Source of the DNA: Bdellovibrio reynosensis
GTDB lineage: Bacteria; Bdellovibrionota; Bdellovibrionia; Bdellovibrionales; Bdellovibrionaceae
Length of the DNA stretch: 64,000 bases
Assembly: GCF_022814725.1 (NCBI RefSeq)
Contig: NZ_CP093442.1
Location: 1,612,001 to 1,676,000 of the forward strand
Direction of reading: 5' to 3'
Shown: in pieces, positions 50,170-59,330 of the stretch
Layout of the letters: each line of letters begins with the position of its first letter
How positions within the stretch are numbered: position 1 is the stretch's first letter
Position numbers and translations under genes: made by a program
Notes under the pieces: generated by a model
Database searches by the model: none
Seen by the model: only the letters and a program-made list of their open reading frames with translations
Told to the model about the DNA's origin: nothing

Positions 50170-51978
50170 GCCACTGGATTTCTTTTCTAATTCTTCCCAG
50201 CGCTTATAATTCTTGTCAATTTTCTCTTGGGTTTCAGAAATCTGCTTATACAGTTCTTGAACCTTCGATGCCTGACTTACAATTTCAGGCTTAGCGGATT
50301 CGGCCTGCAACTCTTCAAGTTTCTTTTCTAATTCCTGAATAGTCGCTTCCATGTTTTCTAACTCAAACTTTTCTTTAAAGGACAACTTCACTGGTTTACC
50401 GCTAGCTTTCGCTGCTTCTTTTTTCGCGGTATTTTTAAGCTCTATAGCTTCCAGTTCCTTTTGTTCTTCAAACCATTCTTCCCACTGCAAGTACCCGGCG
50501 AAGTTTTCTAAAGACGTTGTACCATCAGGTCTTTTATGGAAGGCCATGATTTGCGACGCCACTTGATCCATAAAATAACGATCATGGGTTACTAGAATCA
50601 CGGCACCGTTAAACTCTTTTAAAGACTCTTCAAGCACAGTCAGTGTCGCCACATCAAGATCGTTCGTAGGCTCATCCAGAATCAGAACTTGGGCTTCATT
50701 TAACATCAACTGGGCCAAACGCAATCTGCTTTGTTCACCACCAGAAAGCTTTTCTACTGGCAGATCCATTTGCTGGCGATTGAATTGAAAACGCTCTAGA
50801 TAGCTGCGGGCAAATACGTATTGTCCTTGATAGTGAACGTAATCACCTTCAGGGCAGATGTTTTTTAGGACCGATTCTTTAGGTCTTAAAGTCTCTCGAT
50901 TCTGTTCAAAGTAAGCGACCTTAAGTTTATCAGCCCGAGCGACACGACCCGTGTCAGGCTGTTCTTCACCTAACATGATACGAATCAATGTGGACTTACC
51001 AGAACCGTTATCACCCAATAAAGCTAAGCGCGTTTTTGGATTTACAAGGTAAGTGAAATCTTTAAATAGCACGCGGCCATTGTAAGCTTTAGTGACATGA
51101 TCTAGTTCAATCAGTTTTTGCGGATTGCGATCAGCATCTTTAAATTCAATTTTAGCGACACGAGCTGCATTCTTTTGTGTTAACTCTTGCACGTCATCTT
51201 TAAGTGAACCAGCACGTTCGATACGGGCCTTTTGCTTTGTTTGACGGGCTTTAGCTCCCCGACGTAACCATTCAGTTTCACGGCGAAGGGTGTTCTTTAA
51301 AACAACTTCGCGTTGCTCTTGTGCTGCCATCTGTTGGTCTTTAGCTTCAAGATATTCTAAATATCCGCCCTTAACTGAAAGAAGGTAGTTGGGATTTTTA
51401 GGATCAAGATCAAAAATTTTATTGGTCGCTCTTTGTAAGAACAAGCGATCATGGGTGATGATCAAAGTTGCAAACGAAGCTTGCGCTAAAAATTCCTCAA
51501 GCCAAAGAATACTTGAAACGTCCAAGTGATTCGTCGGCTCATCCAGCATGAGTAGTTCAGGTTCTAGAACCAACTCGCGGGCTAAAGCGACGCGCTTTCT
51601 CCAACCACCGGAAAGATCTTTAACTAAAAAGCTTTCACCGAATTGAGTTAGTTCTAAGCGCGCCATCCATTCATAGGCGTTGGCGATAGCTTCGTGCGGA
51701 TCGTGGGCTTTGCTAAGAACCGCATCAAGAATAGTTTCGTTATCTTTGAAAACGGGAGTTTGCTCTAAGAAACCAAGGCGCAAACCTTTTTTCGCGGTGA
51801 CATCACCAGCGTCTGCTTCCATTTGACCGGCAAGAATTCTTAATAACGTGGATTTACCGGCACCGTTAGGGCCGACTAATCCCACACGCTCGCCGTCTTC
51901 AATGCCTAAACTGACATTGCGAAACAGGGTTTTACCGGCGAAAGCTTTTTCTAATTTATAGGTACTAATAAGAAGCAT
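50164..51978 (-). CDS. uup: ABC-F ATPase, Uup-like
   Basis: The product has 604 residues with two ABC domains and no membrane part. The Walker A motifs are GPNGAGKST and GDNGSGKST. The signatures are LSGGWRKRVALAREL and LSGGEQSRLRLAQLML. The linker between them is basic (RRGAKARQTKQKARIERAG), as in Uup. A coiled-coil C-terminus (about 535-604, KFELENMEATIQELEKKLEEL) is the DNA/RNA-binding tail of this subfamily. Uup acts on ribosomes and influences transposon excision and DNA branch handling. It lies 11 bases downstream of a protease gene on the same strand. Confidence 0.92.
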   Translation of the reverse strand: MLLISTYKLEKAFAGKTLFRNVSLGIEDGERVGLVGPNGAGKSTLLRILAGQMEADAGDVTAKKGLRLGFLEQTPVFKDNETILDAVLSKAHDPHEAIANAYEWMARLELTQFGESFLVKDLSGGWRKRVALARELVLEPELLMLDEPTNHLDVSSILWLEEFLAQASFATLIITHDRLFLQRATNKIFDLDPKNPNYLLSVKGGYLEYLEAKDQQMAAQEQREVVLKNTLRRETEWLRRGAKARQTKQKARIERAGSLKDDVQELTQKNAARVAKIEFKDADRNPQKLIELDHVTKAYNGRVLFKDFTYLVNPKTRLALLGDNGSGKSTLIRIMLGEEQPDTGRVARADKLKVAYFEQNRETLRPKESVLKNICPEGDYVHYQGQYVFARSYLERFQFNRQQMDLPVEKLSGGEQSRLRLAQLMLNEAQVLILDEPTNDLDVATLTVLEESLKEFNGAVILVTHDRYFMDQVASQIMAFHKRPDGTTSLENFAGYLQWEEWFEEQKELEAIELKNTAKKEAAKASGKPVKLSFKEKFELENMEATIQELEKKLEELQAESAKPEIVSQASKVQELYKQISETQEKIDKNYKRWEELEKKSSGG

Positions 51979-51989
51979 ATGCCGACAAA

Positions 51990-52841
51990 CTAGTTTGTTT
52001 TAGCAATATCGGCTAGGATTTTCTGAATAGGAGTGATGAATTCACCCCGGCAGCTTTCAATCTGGCAGTGTTTTATGCGCGCAGGTCCAGAACCTTCGGA
52101 ATTTTCCTCAAAATCGGTTTCGCCGCTGGACACAATACCGACCAACTCATGGGTTTCAGCAGAAAATACCGGAGAACCTGAATTTCCAGTAAATAGATCT
52201 AAATCAGAACGGTAAAGTCCTTCAGAAATTTCTACGATTTGGCCTTCAGATTTCTTTTTATAAGCACCCAATGGATAACCTAAACTATAAACTGCGGATT
52301 TTTCTGAAAGCATTTTTTCACTTAAAGTTGCGGGCTTGATGGCCACCTTTTCAGTCAAAGTAACCAAGGCATAATCCAAGCCTTCTTCATCCAGGCTGTT
52401 TTTAATGATCTCAATTTTCTTACACTCAACCCCGTGAATGTCTTTGCCAGTTAGGTCATAATTGAAAGCAGCCACGAACTCTTCGCACTTCGTTTCAGCA
52501 AAACAATGACCTGCAGTTAAAAACTGGTTTTCAGAAATCAACACGCCCGAGCAAAAAGCACTGATCGGTTGATCTTTCCACGAAAGATCTTCAGAGATAA
52601 AATCTGAAACCCGGTAGCCTTCTTGTTTGTTTTTAAGAGATAGAAAGTCTTCTTTTTTGATAAGAGCCAGGCTGACAGAATTGTTGGGCTCAGATTTCTT
52701 AACTTCGGAGATCGAATTATCACCGTAAATCACACCGGCCGTAGCCGTTTCATTCTTAGCAAAAAAGTCCGATGTGGTTGCGGCTCCTCCGCAACCTGCC
52801 ATCAGACTTGAGATTAAAGCTAGAACGATTATTTTATTCAT
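51990..52841 (-). CDS. Trypsin-like serine protease lipoprotein
   Basis: The product has 283 residues. The lipobox LMAGC gives Cys17. The catalytic triad is His112 (FLTAGHCF), Asp156 (GLDYALVTL) and Ser221 (TGNSGSPVF). The GNSGSP form is closer to the glutamyl-endopeptidase/V8 type than to classical trypsin. Its start codon overlaps the deacetylase stop (TAATG), so both are made together and probably act in the same envelope compartment. Confidence 0.9.
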   Translation of the reverse strand: MNKIIVLALISSLMAGCGGAATTSDFFAKNETATAGVIYGDNSISEVKKSEPNNSVSLALIKKEDFLSLKNKQEGYRVSDFISEDLSWKDQPISAFCSGVLISENQFLTAGHCFAETKCEEFVAAFNYDLTGKDIHGVECKKIEIIKNSLDEEGLDYALVTLTEKVAIKPATLSEKMLSEKSAVYSLGYPLGAYKKKSEGQIVEISEGLYRSDLDLFTGNSGSPVFSAETHELVGIVSSGETDFEENSEGSGPARIKHCQIESCRGEFITPIQKILADIAKTN

Positions 52842-54358
52842 TAGTGTCCGTGAGTATCATTTTCTTCATCATGGGCGCCGGCCAAATGACCATCGTTCCA
52901 TTTTTCTTCGATGTTCTCAGAAGAAATTTTCTCTTTATCTGTACCAAGACCTTCTACTTTGAAAGTCGCTGTTTGAACTTCTTTACCTAAGCGATCTTCA
53001 ACCGCAATACGAACCTTAGTATCTTCACCGTAGGCACCCATTTTACGGATGTTCTCTAGGGTGATTTCACCTTTGATTTCGGTGTTCTTGCCATTCACCG
53101 TAATGATTTGCTTCAAGCCTGGTCTTTGCGCATCCGCGCCTTTTAATTCAAAATTCATTTTCTGATCGTCCGCTTTCATTGCAATCGCCAGATCCCAGTG
53201 ACGGTCAATCTTCATAGATTTTGGCGCAGGCATTTTATCGAAAGCACCCGCTTGGTAAGCTGCGATTTCCTTAGCTGATTTTGATTCAACAAAGTTCATA
53301 AGTGACGTGTATGTCCCGCAACGAACTTCTGGCTTAGAGCACACTTCGTTAGCGAACTCGTAGAACACTTCCATATAAGCGCCGCTCATCCAATTAGAAA
53401 AGTGGTGACCGATATGAACAGGGGCACGATTGCCGTAATAGTTACGAGCAAAGTACGTACGGTATAAGTTCAACATGTTCTTTTTAACTTGCGCCTTTTG
53501 TTCTGCAGTCACAGTTTTATAGCAGTCAATACCTGGTTTGTTAGCACCCAAGCGATCTGTTGCTGGATTTGCTTTACGCAAGCTTGCTGTATCACGAACA
53601 CAGAAGTTGTAATCCATTGACACCCAAGTTCTAGCACCATTTGGTTCTTTGATCTGCGCTAAAGGGAAATCCCAAGTTCCAAATTTATTTCTTGTCGGCC
53701 AGTAGTTTTCATTGTTTTTCAAAGAAGTATCATAGCGAATACCAAACTTCGGAAGAACCGGCCACATGCCTTTGCTGAAACCTAAAAGCGGAGCACGGAA
53801 GCCATAAATCTCGTTACGGAAAAGAAGACCGCGGTTTTGTTTGCTTGTTGGTCTTAGGCCGTTAAATTTAAATACGTTATCCAAGATAGTATAGAATTCT
53901 GTGAATTCAGCAGTCCACGCTTCTTCGCTCCACACGGATCCATCAAAGTGTCCTACGGCGTGGGAACCGATTTCATGGCCTTCAAGGTAAGCATCGTTCA
54001 TTTGATCAACGCGCTCTGAAACGTCTTCTTTGCTATCACCAAAACCAATCGCTGAACCTTTATATGGAGCTGGTGCGCGATAGAATCTGCGGGAATCAGC
54101 GGCACCTGTAGTATCTTTATATAAAAGATAAACTGGATTGATGAAATAGGTGAATTTTACGTCAGCATTTCTATTTTGCTGTTGGTCCTTAGAAAAATCA
54201 CGGGAGTATTGCCACACTGAATTTGTGTAAGAGCCATCAAAGGCAAACAACACATATTGAGGCGGTCTTTCTACTTTCTTAGTTTGAGCCCCAGCAATGG
54301 CAGGACTTACCATAGATAAAGCCACAAGATACTTTGTAAAAGAAGATACCTTAAACAT
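52841..54358 (-). CDS. Secreted polysaccharide-deacetylase-like protein
   Basis: The product has 505 residues. The signal peptide ends at GAQ (about residue 25). A NodB-like domain is visible with motif 1 as LFAFDGSYTN (Asp41) in place of the usual TFDDG. Motif 2 is the metal-binding pair in EIGSHAVGH (His133, His137), and the later segment is IYGFRAPLLGFSKGMW. The C-terminal 130 residues are a beta-rich add-on followed by an acidic, His-rich tail. Substrates could be peptidoglycan or chitin-like glycans. Bdellovibrio is known to use deacetylases to mark prey wall, but I cannot tell if this is one of those. A palindrome lies about 75 bases upstream. Confidence 0.82.
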   Translation of the reverse strand: MFKVSSFTKYLVALSMVSPAIAGAQTKKVERPPQYVLFAFDGSYTNSVWQYSRDFSKDQQQNRNADVKFTYFINPVYLLYKDTTGAADSRRFYRAPAPYKGSAIGFGDSKEDVSERVDQMNDAYLEGHEIGSHAVGHFDGSVWSEEAWTAEFTEFYTILDNVFKFNGLRPTSKQNRGLLFRNEIYGFRAPLLGFSKGMWPVLPKFGIRYDTSLKNNENYWPTRNKFGTWDFPLAQIKEPNGARTWVSMDYNFCVRDTASLRKANPATDRLGANKPGIDCYKTVTAEQKAQVKKNMLNLYRTYFARNYYGNRAPVHIGHHFSNWMSGAYMEVFYEFANEVCSKPEVRCGTYTSLMNFVESKSAKEIAAYQAGAFDKMPAPKSMKIDRHWDLAIAMKADDQKMNFELKGADAQRPGLKQIITVNGKNTEIKGEITLENIRKMGAYGEDTKVRIAVEDRLGKEVQTATFKVEGLGTDKEKISSENIEEKWNDGHLAGAHDEENDTHGH

Positions 54359-54432
54359 TTGCTACTCCCTGTATGACATTTAGGGGGTGCAAGCCTTATT
54401 CCCCGGTCAAATCAAAGGGAAGGCCTATGTTG

Positions 54433-54451
54433 GTGCCTAAACTTTAGACAC
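54433..54451. promoter_or_regulatory. Palindrome upstream of the deacetylase gene
   Basis: GTGCCTAAACTTTAGACAC is a 19-base palindrome with one mismatch. It agrees with the site at 7643-7659 in the pattern TGnCTnAAnTTTAGACA. Both precede genes for secreted hydrolases. A regulator site or part of a promoter is inferred. Confidence 0.4.
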
Positions 54452-54467
54452 TACGGTTTTTGGGCAC

Positions 54468-55136
54468 TTACTGGTGGGATCCTAAAGATAGCTCTTTGTG
54501 GCGATTTTCTAACATGCCTAGATAGGTTTCACGGTCCACGTATTTACCCCCAAGGCTTTCCACCACAGGAGTGACCATTTGCACGTCCATCCATTTATGG
54601 CCCTGGCTTTTCAGGTAATCAGCGAGATACCACAGCGCCAACTTAGAGGCATTGGGCTTTTTATAGAACATGCTTTCACCACTAAAAACACCCTGAACTA
54701 AAACGCCGTAAATACCGCCAATGATGACGTTGTTTTCGCGAACTTCGACACTTAAACAGTAACCCGCATTGAAAAAGTCCATGTACGAACGGACCATCGC
54801 CGGAGTAATCCACGTGCCGTCTTGCCCGGGACGAGGTTGCTTAGCGCACTCTTCAATCACCTGACGAAAATCTTTATTCACTGTGAACTGAATTTGCGGA
54901 TTTTTTCTTAAGTGTCTTTGAAGGCTCGCTGGCACATGCAAATCTTTAAACTCTAAAACTCCCCTTTTATCGGGGGAAAACCACAGCATCGGTAAATTCG
55001 GTTGAGGCCACGGAAAAATTCCCATGCTGTAAGCCGTATACAAAGTCCCGACATCAAGCTTTCCGCCGACAGCTAAAATTCCTTCAGCTAAAGTTTCTCG
55101 GGGATCAGGGAAGGCAACGGAAGAGTGTAACTTCAT
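54468..55136 (-). CDS. aat: Leucyl/phenylalanyl-tRNA--protein transferase
   Basis: The product has 222 residues. It adds Leu or Phe to N-terminal Arg/Lys of proteins, tagging them for ClpAP. Family blocks are GILAVGGKLDVGTLYTAYSMGIFPW, LPMLWFSPDKRGVL, GTWITPAMVRSYM, GGIYGVLVQGVFSGESMFYK and WMDVQMVTPVVESLGGKYVDRETYL. It starts on the base after the recQ stop, so the two genes are adjacent and co-directional. Confidence 0.96.
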   Translation of the reverse strand: MKLHSSVAFPDPRETLAEGILAVGGKLDVGTLYTAYSMGIFPWPQPNLPMLWFSPDKRGVLEFKDLHVPASLQRHLRKNPQIQFTVNKDFRQVIEECAKQPRPGQDGTWITPAMVRSYMDFFNAGYCLSVEVRENNVIIGGIYGVLVQGVFSGESMFYKKPNASKLALWYLADYLKSQGHKWMDVQMVTPVVESLGGKYVDRETYLGMLENRHKELSLGSHQ

Positions 55137-56582
55137 TTACTGCCCCGCCGAAAGACAGTAATCACATTTTCCACAAGGGGTTTCGTGATTGTGACCGAAA
55201 TAATGATAGATGCGATTTAATCTGCATTCCGCGTCTTGCGTGCACCACTGAACCATTTTTAAAAGTTTGGTATTCTGTGCCTTTAAAATTTCCGCACCGT
55301 TTTCGGCTTTAAATTGCTCGTCGGTGGGTTCATGCACGCAGGCAAATGGGAATGGATCGTCCGACTTTTCAAGACAGCCCCAGCGTTCTAAAATACTGAC
55401 GGCTGCTTCCACGCGGAAGTCCCGACGGTTTTTAAAATTCATTTGTTCACGAAGAAAATCAAAACCATCTTGGTCGACTTGCATGCGTTTTTCTTCGATC
55501 AGCTGATAAACTTTGCGAATGAATTCAGGCTCTGGATGGGACCATTTTAAAAATTCCATTTGAATGGTCACATCGTCTTGATCGTAAAACAAATGACAGA
55601 AAGATTCTTTGCCATCGCGCCCCGCCCTGCCGACTTCTTGGAAGTAAGACTCAATGGCGTTGGGCATTTCTGTATGAACTAAAAGTCGCACATTGTTTTT
55701 ATCGATTCCCAATCCAAAGGCAGGGGTCGCAATCATCAATGGCGCTTCGTCAGAGATAAATTTCTTTTGATTGCGCTTACGATCCTGCGGCGACAAATCC
55801 CCATGGTATACCAAGTGTTCCACACCCATGCGATGTAAGGATGACGAGATTTTTTTAAGTGTTTGAATCAACGAACAGTAAATAATCGCAGTGCCGGGAT
55901 GTTGATGCCGAAGTCCTACGATGGCGCGGATTTTTTCATCCAATCCGTAAACATCGTGCACTGAAAGACCTAAGTTAGGTCGCTCAATACCGGCAGAGAT
56001 AATTTCAGCCTCTGCCATTTTCAAATTTTGAAGAATATCTTTTTGCACTTCAGGCGTAGCTGTGGCCGTTAACGCTAAGGTCGGCGGGTTTCCTAAGATC
56101 GCGCGGAATTCACCTAGGCGAGAGTAGTCGGGCCTAAAATCATGCCCCCACTGGGAAATGCAGTGGGCCTCATCCACAGCTAAAAGCTGAATCAGACGGT
56201 CTTTGATGGCTGATAAAAACTCAGGTTTTCGAAAACGTTCTGGGGTTACATACAAAAGCTTGTACTCCCCTTTTGCCAGGCGGCTTTGGCGCAGCTCCCG
56301 TTCGTCCCGGGTCAGGGTCGAACTTAGAAAAGTCGCTGAAATCCCCAATTCCTGGGCCTTGAAAACCTGATCTTGCATAAGCGCGATCAGTGGAGAAATC
56401 ACAACAACTAAGCCGTCGCGGATCTTTGCTGGAAATTGAAAGCACAGACTTTTACCCATCCCCGTCGGCATTAATGCGAGAAGGTCTTCGTTTGCCCAAA
56501 CTTTACGCAGAATAGCTTCCTGTTCCCCGCGAAAGCCTGGGAAAGGAAAGTTTTGTTCTAAAAGCTGCTTTAAATCGACCAT
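55137..56582 (-). CDS. recQ: RecQ-like ATP-dependent DNA helicase, short form
   Basis: The product has 481 residues from ATG 56582 (MVDLKQLLEQNFPFPGFRGEQEAIL). Helicase motifs are LALMPTGMGKS (I), LAVDEAHCISQWGHDFRPDY (II with aromatic-rich loop), LALTATATP (III) and QEVGRAGRDG (VI). The four-cysteine zinc site (CTQDAECR and CGKCDYC) ends the protein. The winged-helix RQC and HRDC domains found in E. coli RecQ are absent, so DNA-structure preference may differ. It is divergent from fusA. Confidence 0.93.
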   Translation of the reverse strand: MVDLKQLLEQNFPFPGFRGEQEAILRKVWANEDLLALMPTGMGKSLCFQFPAKIRDGLVVVISPLIALMQDQVFKAQELGISATFLSSTLTRDERELRQSRLAKGEYKLLYVTPERFRKPEFLSAIKDRLIQLLAVDEAHCISQWGHDFRPDYSRLGEFRAILGNPPTLALTATATPEVQKDILQNLKMAEAEIISAGIERPNLGLSVHDVYGLDEKIRAIVGLRHQHPGTAIIYCSLIQTLKKISSSLHRMGVEHLVYHGDLSPQDRKRNQKKFISDEAPLMIATPAFGLGIDKNNVRLLVHTEMPNAIESYFQEVGRAGRDGKESFCHLFYDQDDVTIQMEFLKWSHPEPEFIRKVYQLIEEKRMQVDQDGFDFLREQMNFKNRRDFRVEAAVSILERWGCLEKSDDPFPFACVHEPTDEQFKAENGAEILKAQNTKLLKMVQWCTQDAECRLNRIYHYFGHNHETPCGKCDYCLSAGQ

Positions 56583-56809
56583 GGGGATTAGGATAGATGG
56601 CTCGAACTTCCAGTTCAAAATAAATCCGAGTTAAATTTCGAGCCCGACTAAAAGACCGCGTCTCAAAATTCCCCTCTGAAAAAAATAAATGTAGCGCTGC
56701 GTCGACCGGGTGCCCTAGAATCTTCTTTTGCACTTCATTATATTTGATGGTACTTCGAGTACTTTCATAAAAGTAACAATAAAAACGACCAATTAAGAAG
56801 GGTAAAGTT

Positions 56810-58918
56810 ATGTCCAAAAAGTGGAATATTGATACGGTCAGAAATATCGGTATCTCGGCTCACATCGACTCGGGAAAAACCACATTGTCTGAGCGTATTT
56901 TGTTCTATGGAGGTAAGATCCACGCTATCCACGAAGTTCGTGGTAAAGATGGCGTCGGCGCTACAATGGACTCCATGGATCTAGAGAGAGAAAAAGGTAT
57001 CACCATCCAGTCTGCTGCAACTCAGGTTCAGTGGAAAGATTATACAATCAACTTAATCGATACACCGGGGCACGTGGACTTCACAGTTGAAGTTGAACGT
57101 TCTCTTCGCGTTCTTGACGGTGCGATTCTAGTTCTTTGCGGTGTTGCTGGTGTTCAATCTCAGTCCATCACTGTTGACCGTCAGATGAAACGTTACAGCG
57201 TTCCACGTTTGGCATTCGTTAACAAATTGGACCGTCAAGGTGCCAACCCTTTCCGCGTTAAAGATGCTTTGATCGAAAAACTTCGTTTGAATGCAGTTAT
57301 GGTTCAGATCCCAATCGGTTTGGAAGACCAACACCGTGGTATCGTTGACCTAGTGCAAATGAAAGCTTTCATCAATGAAGGTCAAGACGGCGAAAAAATC
57401 ACTGAAATCGAAATCCCAGCTGACCTAGTTGATCAAGCTAAAGAATACCGCAACATCATGATCGGTGCTCTTGCTGACATCGACGATGGTATCGGCGAAA
57501 AATTCTTGATGGAAGAAGAACCAACTCAGGACGAAATCAAAGCTGCGATCCGTAAAGGTGTTATCAGCTTGAAACTAGTTCCTGTATTCTGCGGATCTGC
57601 TTTCAAAAATAAAAACGTTCAGCATTTGCTTGATGGCGTTACTTACTACTTGCCAACTCCTGCTGAGAAAAAAGAACAAGCTCTTGACCTTAACAAAGGC
57701 GAAGAGAAATTTGATCTTTACCCAGACAATACAAAACCACTTGTGGCTTTGGCGTTCAAACTTCAGGAAACTCCATTTGGTCAATTGACTTACATGCGCG
57801 TTTACCAAGGTACGCTGAAAAAAGGTGATTTCATCATCAATCAGTCGAACAAGAAGCAAGTTAAGATTCCTCGCTTAGTTCGTATGCACTCTGATAAAAT
57901 GGAAGATATCGATGCATCATACGCTGGTGACATCGTAGCATTGTTCGGTATCGACTGTGCTTCTGGTGACACGTTCTGTGACGAGCGCGTGAATGCGTCT
58001 ATGCAATCTATGCACGTTCCAGATGCGGTTATCAGCTTGGCAGTTGCTCCTAAAGATAAAACTGCAGCGAACAACTTCTCTAAAGCTCTTCAAAAATTCC
58101 GTAAGGAAGACCCTACTTTCCGCGTACACCGTGACGAGGAATCAAATGAGACTATCATCTCTGGTATGGGTGAGCTTCACTTAGAGATCTACGTTGAACG
58201 TATGAAGCGTGAATTCAACTGTGAAGTTATCGTTGGTCAACCTCAGGTTGCTTACCGTGAGACGATTTCTCAAGCAGCTGATTACGATTACACTCATAAA
58301 AAACAAACGGGTGGTTCGGGTCAATACGCGAAGATCGTTGGTAAAATCCAACCTCTTCCTCCACAAGAAGACGGTTCTGTTTTCAAATTCGAAAACAAAG
58401 TTGTCGGTGGTCGTATCCCTAAAGAATTTATCCCAGCTGTTGAAGAAGGTTTCAAAGAGCAAACTGTTAAAGGTCCATTGATTGGTTTCCCAATCGTTGG
58501 CGTTGAAGTTGTTCTTGAAGACGGTGCTTACCATGACGTCGACTCTTCATACATGGCGTTCAAAATCGCTGGTATGGCGGCTCTTCGTGAAGTGTATGCT
58601 GCTGCGAAACCAACAGTTCTTGAGCCAATCATGAAGCTTGAGACGACTGTTCCAGATGAATACCAAGGTGCAGCGGTTGGCCAAATCAACCAACGCCGTG
58701 GTACTATCGTTGGTACAACTGCTTTCGAAGGTAACGTTGTTATCGAAGCGGAAGTTCCATTGACAGAGATGTTCGGTTATTCAACTGATCTTCGTTCTGG
58801 TACTAAAGGAAAAGGCGAATTCTCTATGGAATTCGCGAAGTACGCTCCAGTACCTCGCAACATCCAAGAAGAACTTGCTAAGAAATACCAAGCTAAGCGT
58901 GCAGCTGAGCAGAAGTAA
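56810..58918 (+). CDS. fusA: Elongation factor G, spirochaete/mitochondrial-like EF-G1 type
   Basis: The product has 702 residues with all five EF-G domains. The G motifs are [18 protein letters not shown] and NKLDRQG. Switch I reads [30 protein letters not shown], split here as residues 43-72, which follows mitochondrial EF-G1 ([22 protein letters not shown]) and not the E. coli form. This is the signature of the spdEFG1 subfamily of spirochaetes, planctomycetes and delta-proteobacteria, specialised for translocation. It stands alone, outside a str operon, with its own terminator. Confidence 0.96.
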   Translation: MSKKWNIDTVRNIGISAHIDSGKTTLSERILFYGGKIHAIHEVRGKDGVGATMDSMDLEREKGITIQSAATQVQWKDYTINLIDTPGHVDFTVEVERSLRVLDGAILVLCGVAGVQSQSITVDRQMKRYSVPRLAFVNKLDRQGANPFRVKDALIEKLRLNAVMVQIPIGLEDQHRGIVDLVQMKAFINEGQDGEKITEIEIPADLVDQAKEYRNIMIGALADIDDGIGEKFLMEEEPTQDEIKAAIRKGVISLKLVPVFCGSAFKNKNVQHLLDGVTYYLPTPAEKKEQALDLNKGEEKFDLYPDNTKPLVALAFKLQETPFGQLTYMRVYQGTLKKGDFIINQSNKKQVKIPRLVRMHSDKMEDIDASYAGDIVALFGIDCASGDTFCDERVNASMQSMHVPDAVISLAVAPKDKTAANNFSKALQKFRKEDPTFRVHRDEESNETIISGMGELHLEIYVERMKREFNCEVIVGQPQVAYRETISQAADYDYTHKKQTGGSGQYAKIVGKIQPLPPQEDGSVFKFENKVVGGRIPKEFIPAVEEGFKEQTVKGPLIGFPIVGVEVVLEDGAYHDVDSSYMAFKIAGMAALREVYAAAKPTVLEPIMKLETTVPDEYQGAAVGQINQRRGTIVGTTAFEGNVVIEAEVPLTEMFGYSTDLRSGTKGKGEFSMEFAKYAPVPRNIQEELAKKYQAKRAAEQK

Positions 58919-58940
58919 TTTCTCTTTAAGATCTAATCTT

Positions 58941-58972
58941 AAAAGCCCGGTGGAAACACTGGGCTTTTTTTT
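58941..58972 (+). terminator. Rho-independent terminator of fusA
   Basis: AAAAGCCCGGTG pairs with CACTGGGCTTTT around a GAAA loop (12 pairs, one G-U), followed by eight T residues. Very strong. Confidence 0.95.
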
Positions 58973-59014
58973 GCCTTTCTTCGGTCGGAGATAGGATCAA
59001 CAAAGCTCTCGGTG

Positions 59015-59236
59015 GGGATTTGCTTAGCTATGGGCTTTGGTATCTCTCACTACGCTGGCGCGCCATCCGGGCTCAGTCACCGCCGCAGCTTTGCTGCGGT
59101 TGTTGAGGGCTCCTGCCCTCAACCCCTTCGGGGCTTACGCGCAAAAATAGCATCCTGCTATTTTTGGCGCGCCGTCGTGGCGCCGGTGAAGGCCGGCTTC
59201 GTGGGAGACACCAAAGCCCATAGCTAAGCAAATCCC
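59015..59236. repeat. Long palindromic intergenic repeat, family B, copy 2 (convergent junction)
   Basis: The outer arms of 27 bases (59015-59041 and 59210-59236) are perfect reverse complements and differ in sequence from the arms at 13077. The core segments 59061-59101 and 59168-59194 match copy 1 in inverted orientation. In the hairpin CCGCAGC-AAA-GCTGCGG one A-T pair of copy 1 is replaced by G-C. An extra chain of hairpins (59103-59166, including AAAAATAGCA/TGCTATTTTT) is shared with 5247-5310. The gap 58919-59330 holds the fusA terminator, this element and the terminator at 59277. I see no gene in it. Confidence 0.88.
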
Positions 59237-59276
59237 ACGGTAGTTTTGTTTTACTTCGTTCGTAGAATGGAAAAAG

Positions 59277-59301
59277 AAAAAGCCCAATCCTTGGGCTTTT
59301 T
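59277..59301 (-). terminator. Terminator of the 156-residue secreted protein gene
   Basis: AAAAAGCCCAA-TCC-TTGGGCTTTTT is an 11-pair stem. Read on the minus strand, it ends in a T run and lies 30 bases after the stop at 59331. Confidence 0.9.
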
Positions 59302-59330
59302 GGCTTAGATTCAATTTTCTAATTTCCAAT

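Noticed and set aside
57575-58534. Several minus-strand frames inside fusA
   Set aside because: Antisense shadows of a strongly codon-biased gene.
59012-59227. Plus-strand 71-codon frame after fusA
   Set aside because: Entirely inside the family B palindrome and after a strong terminator.
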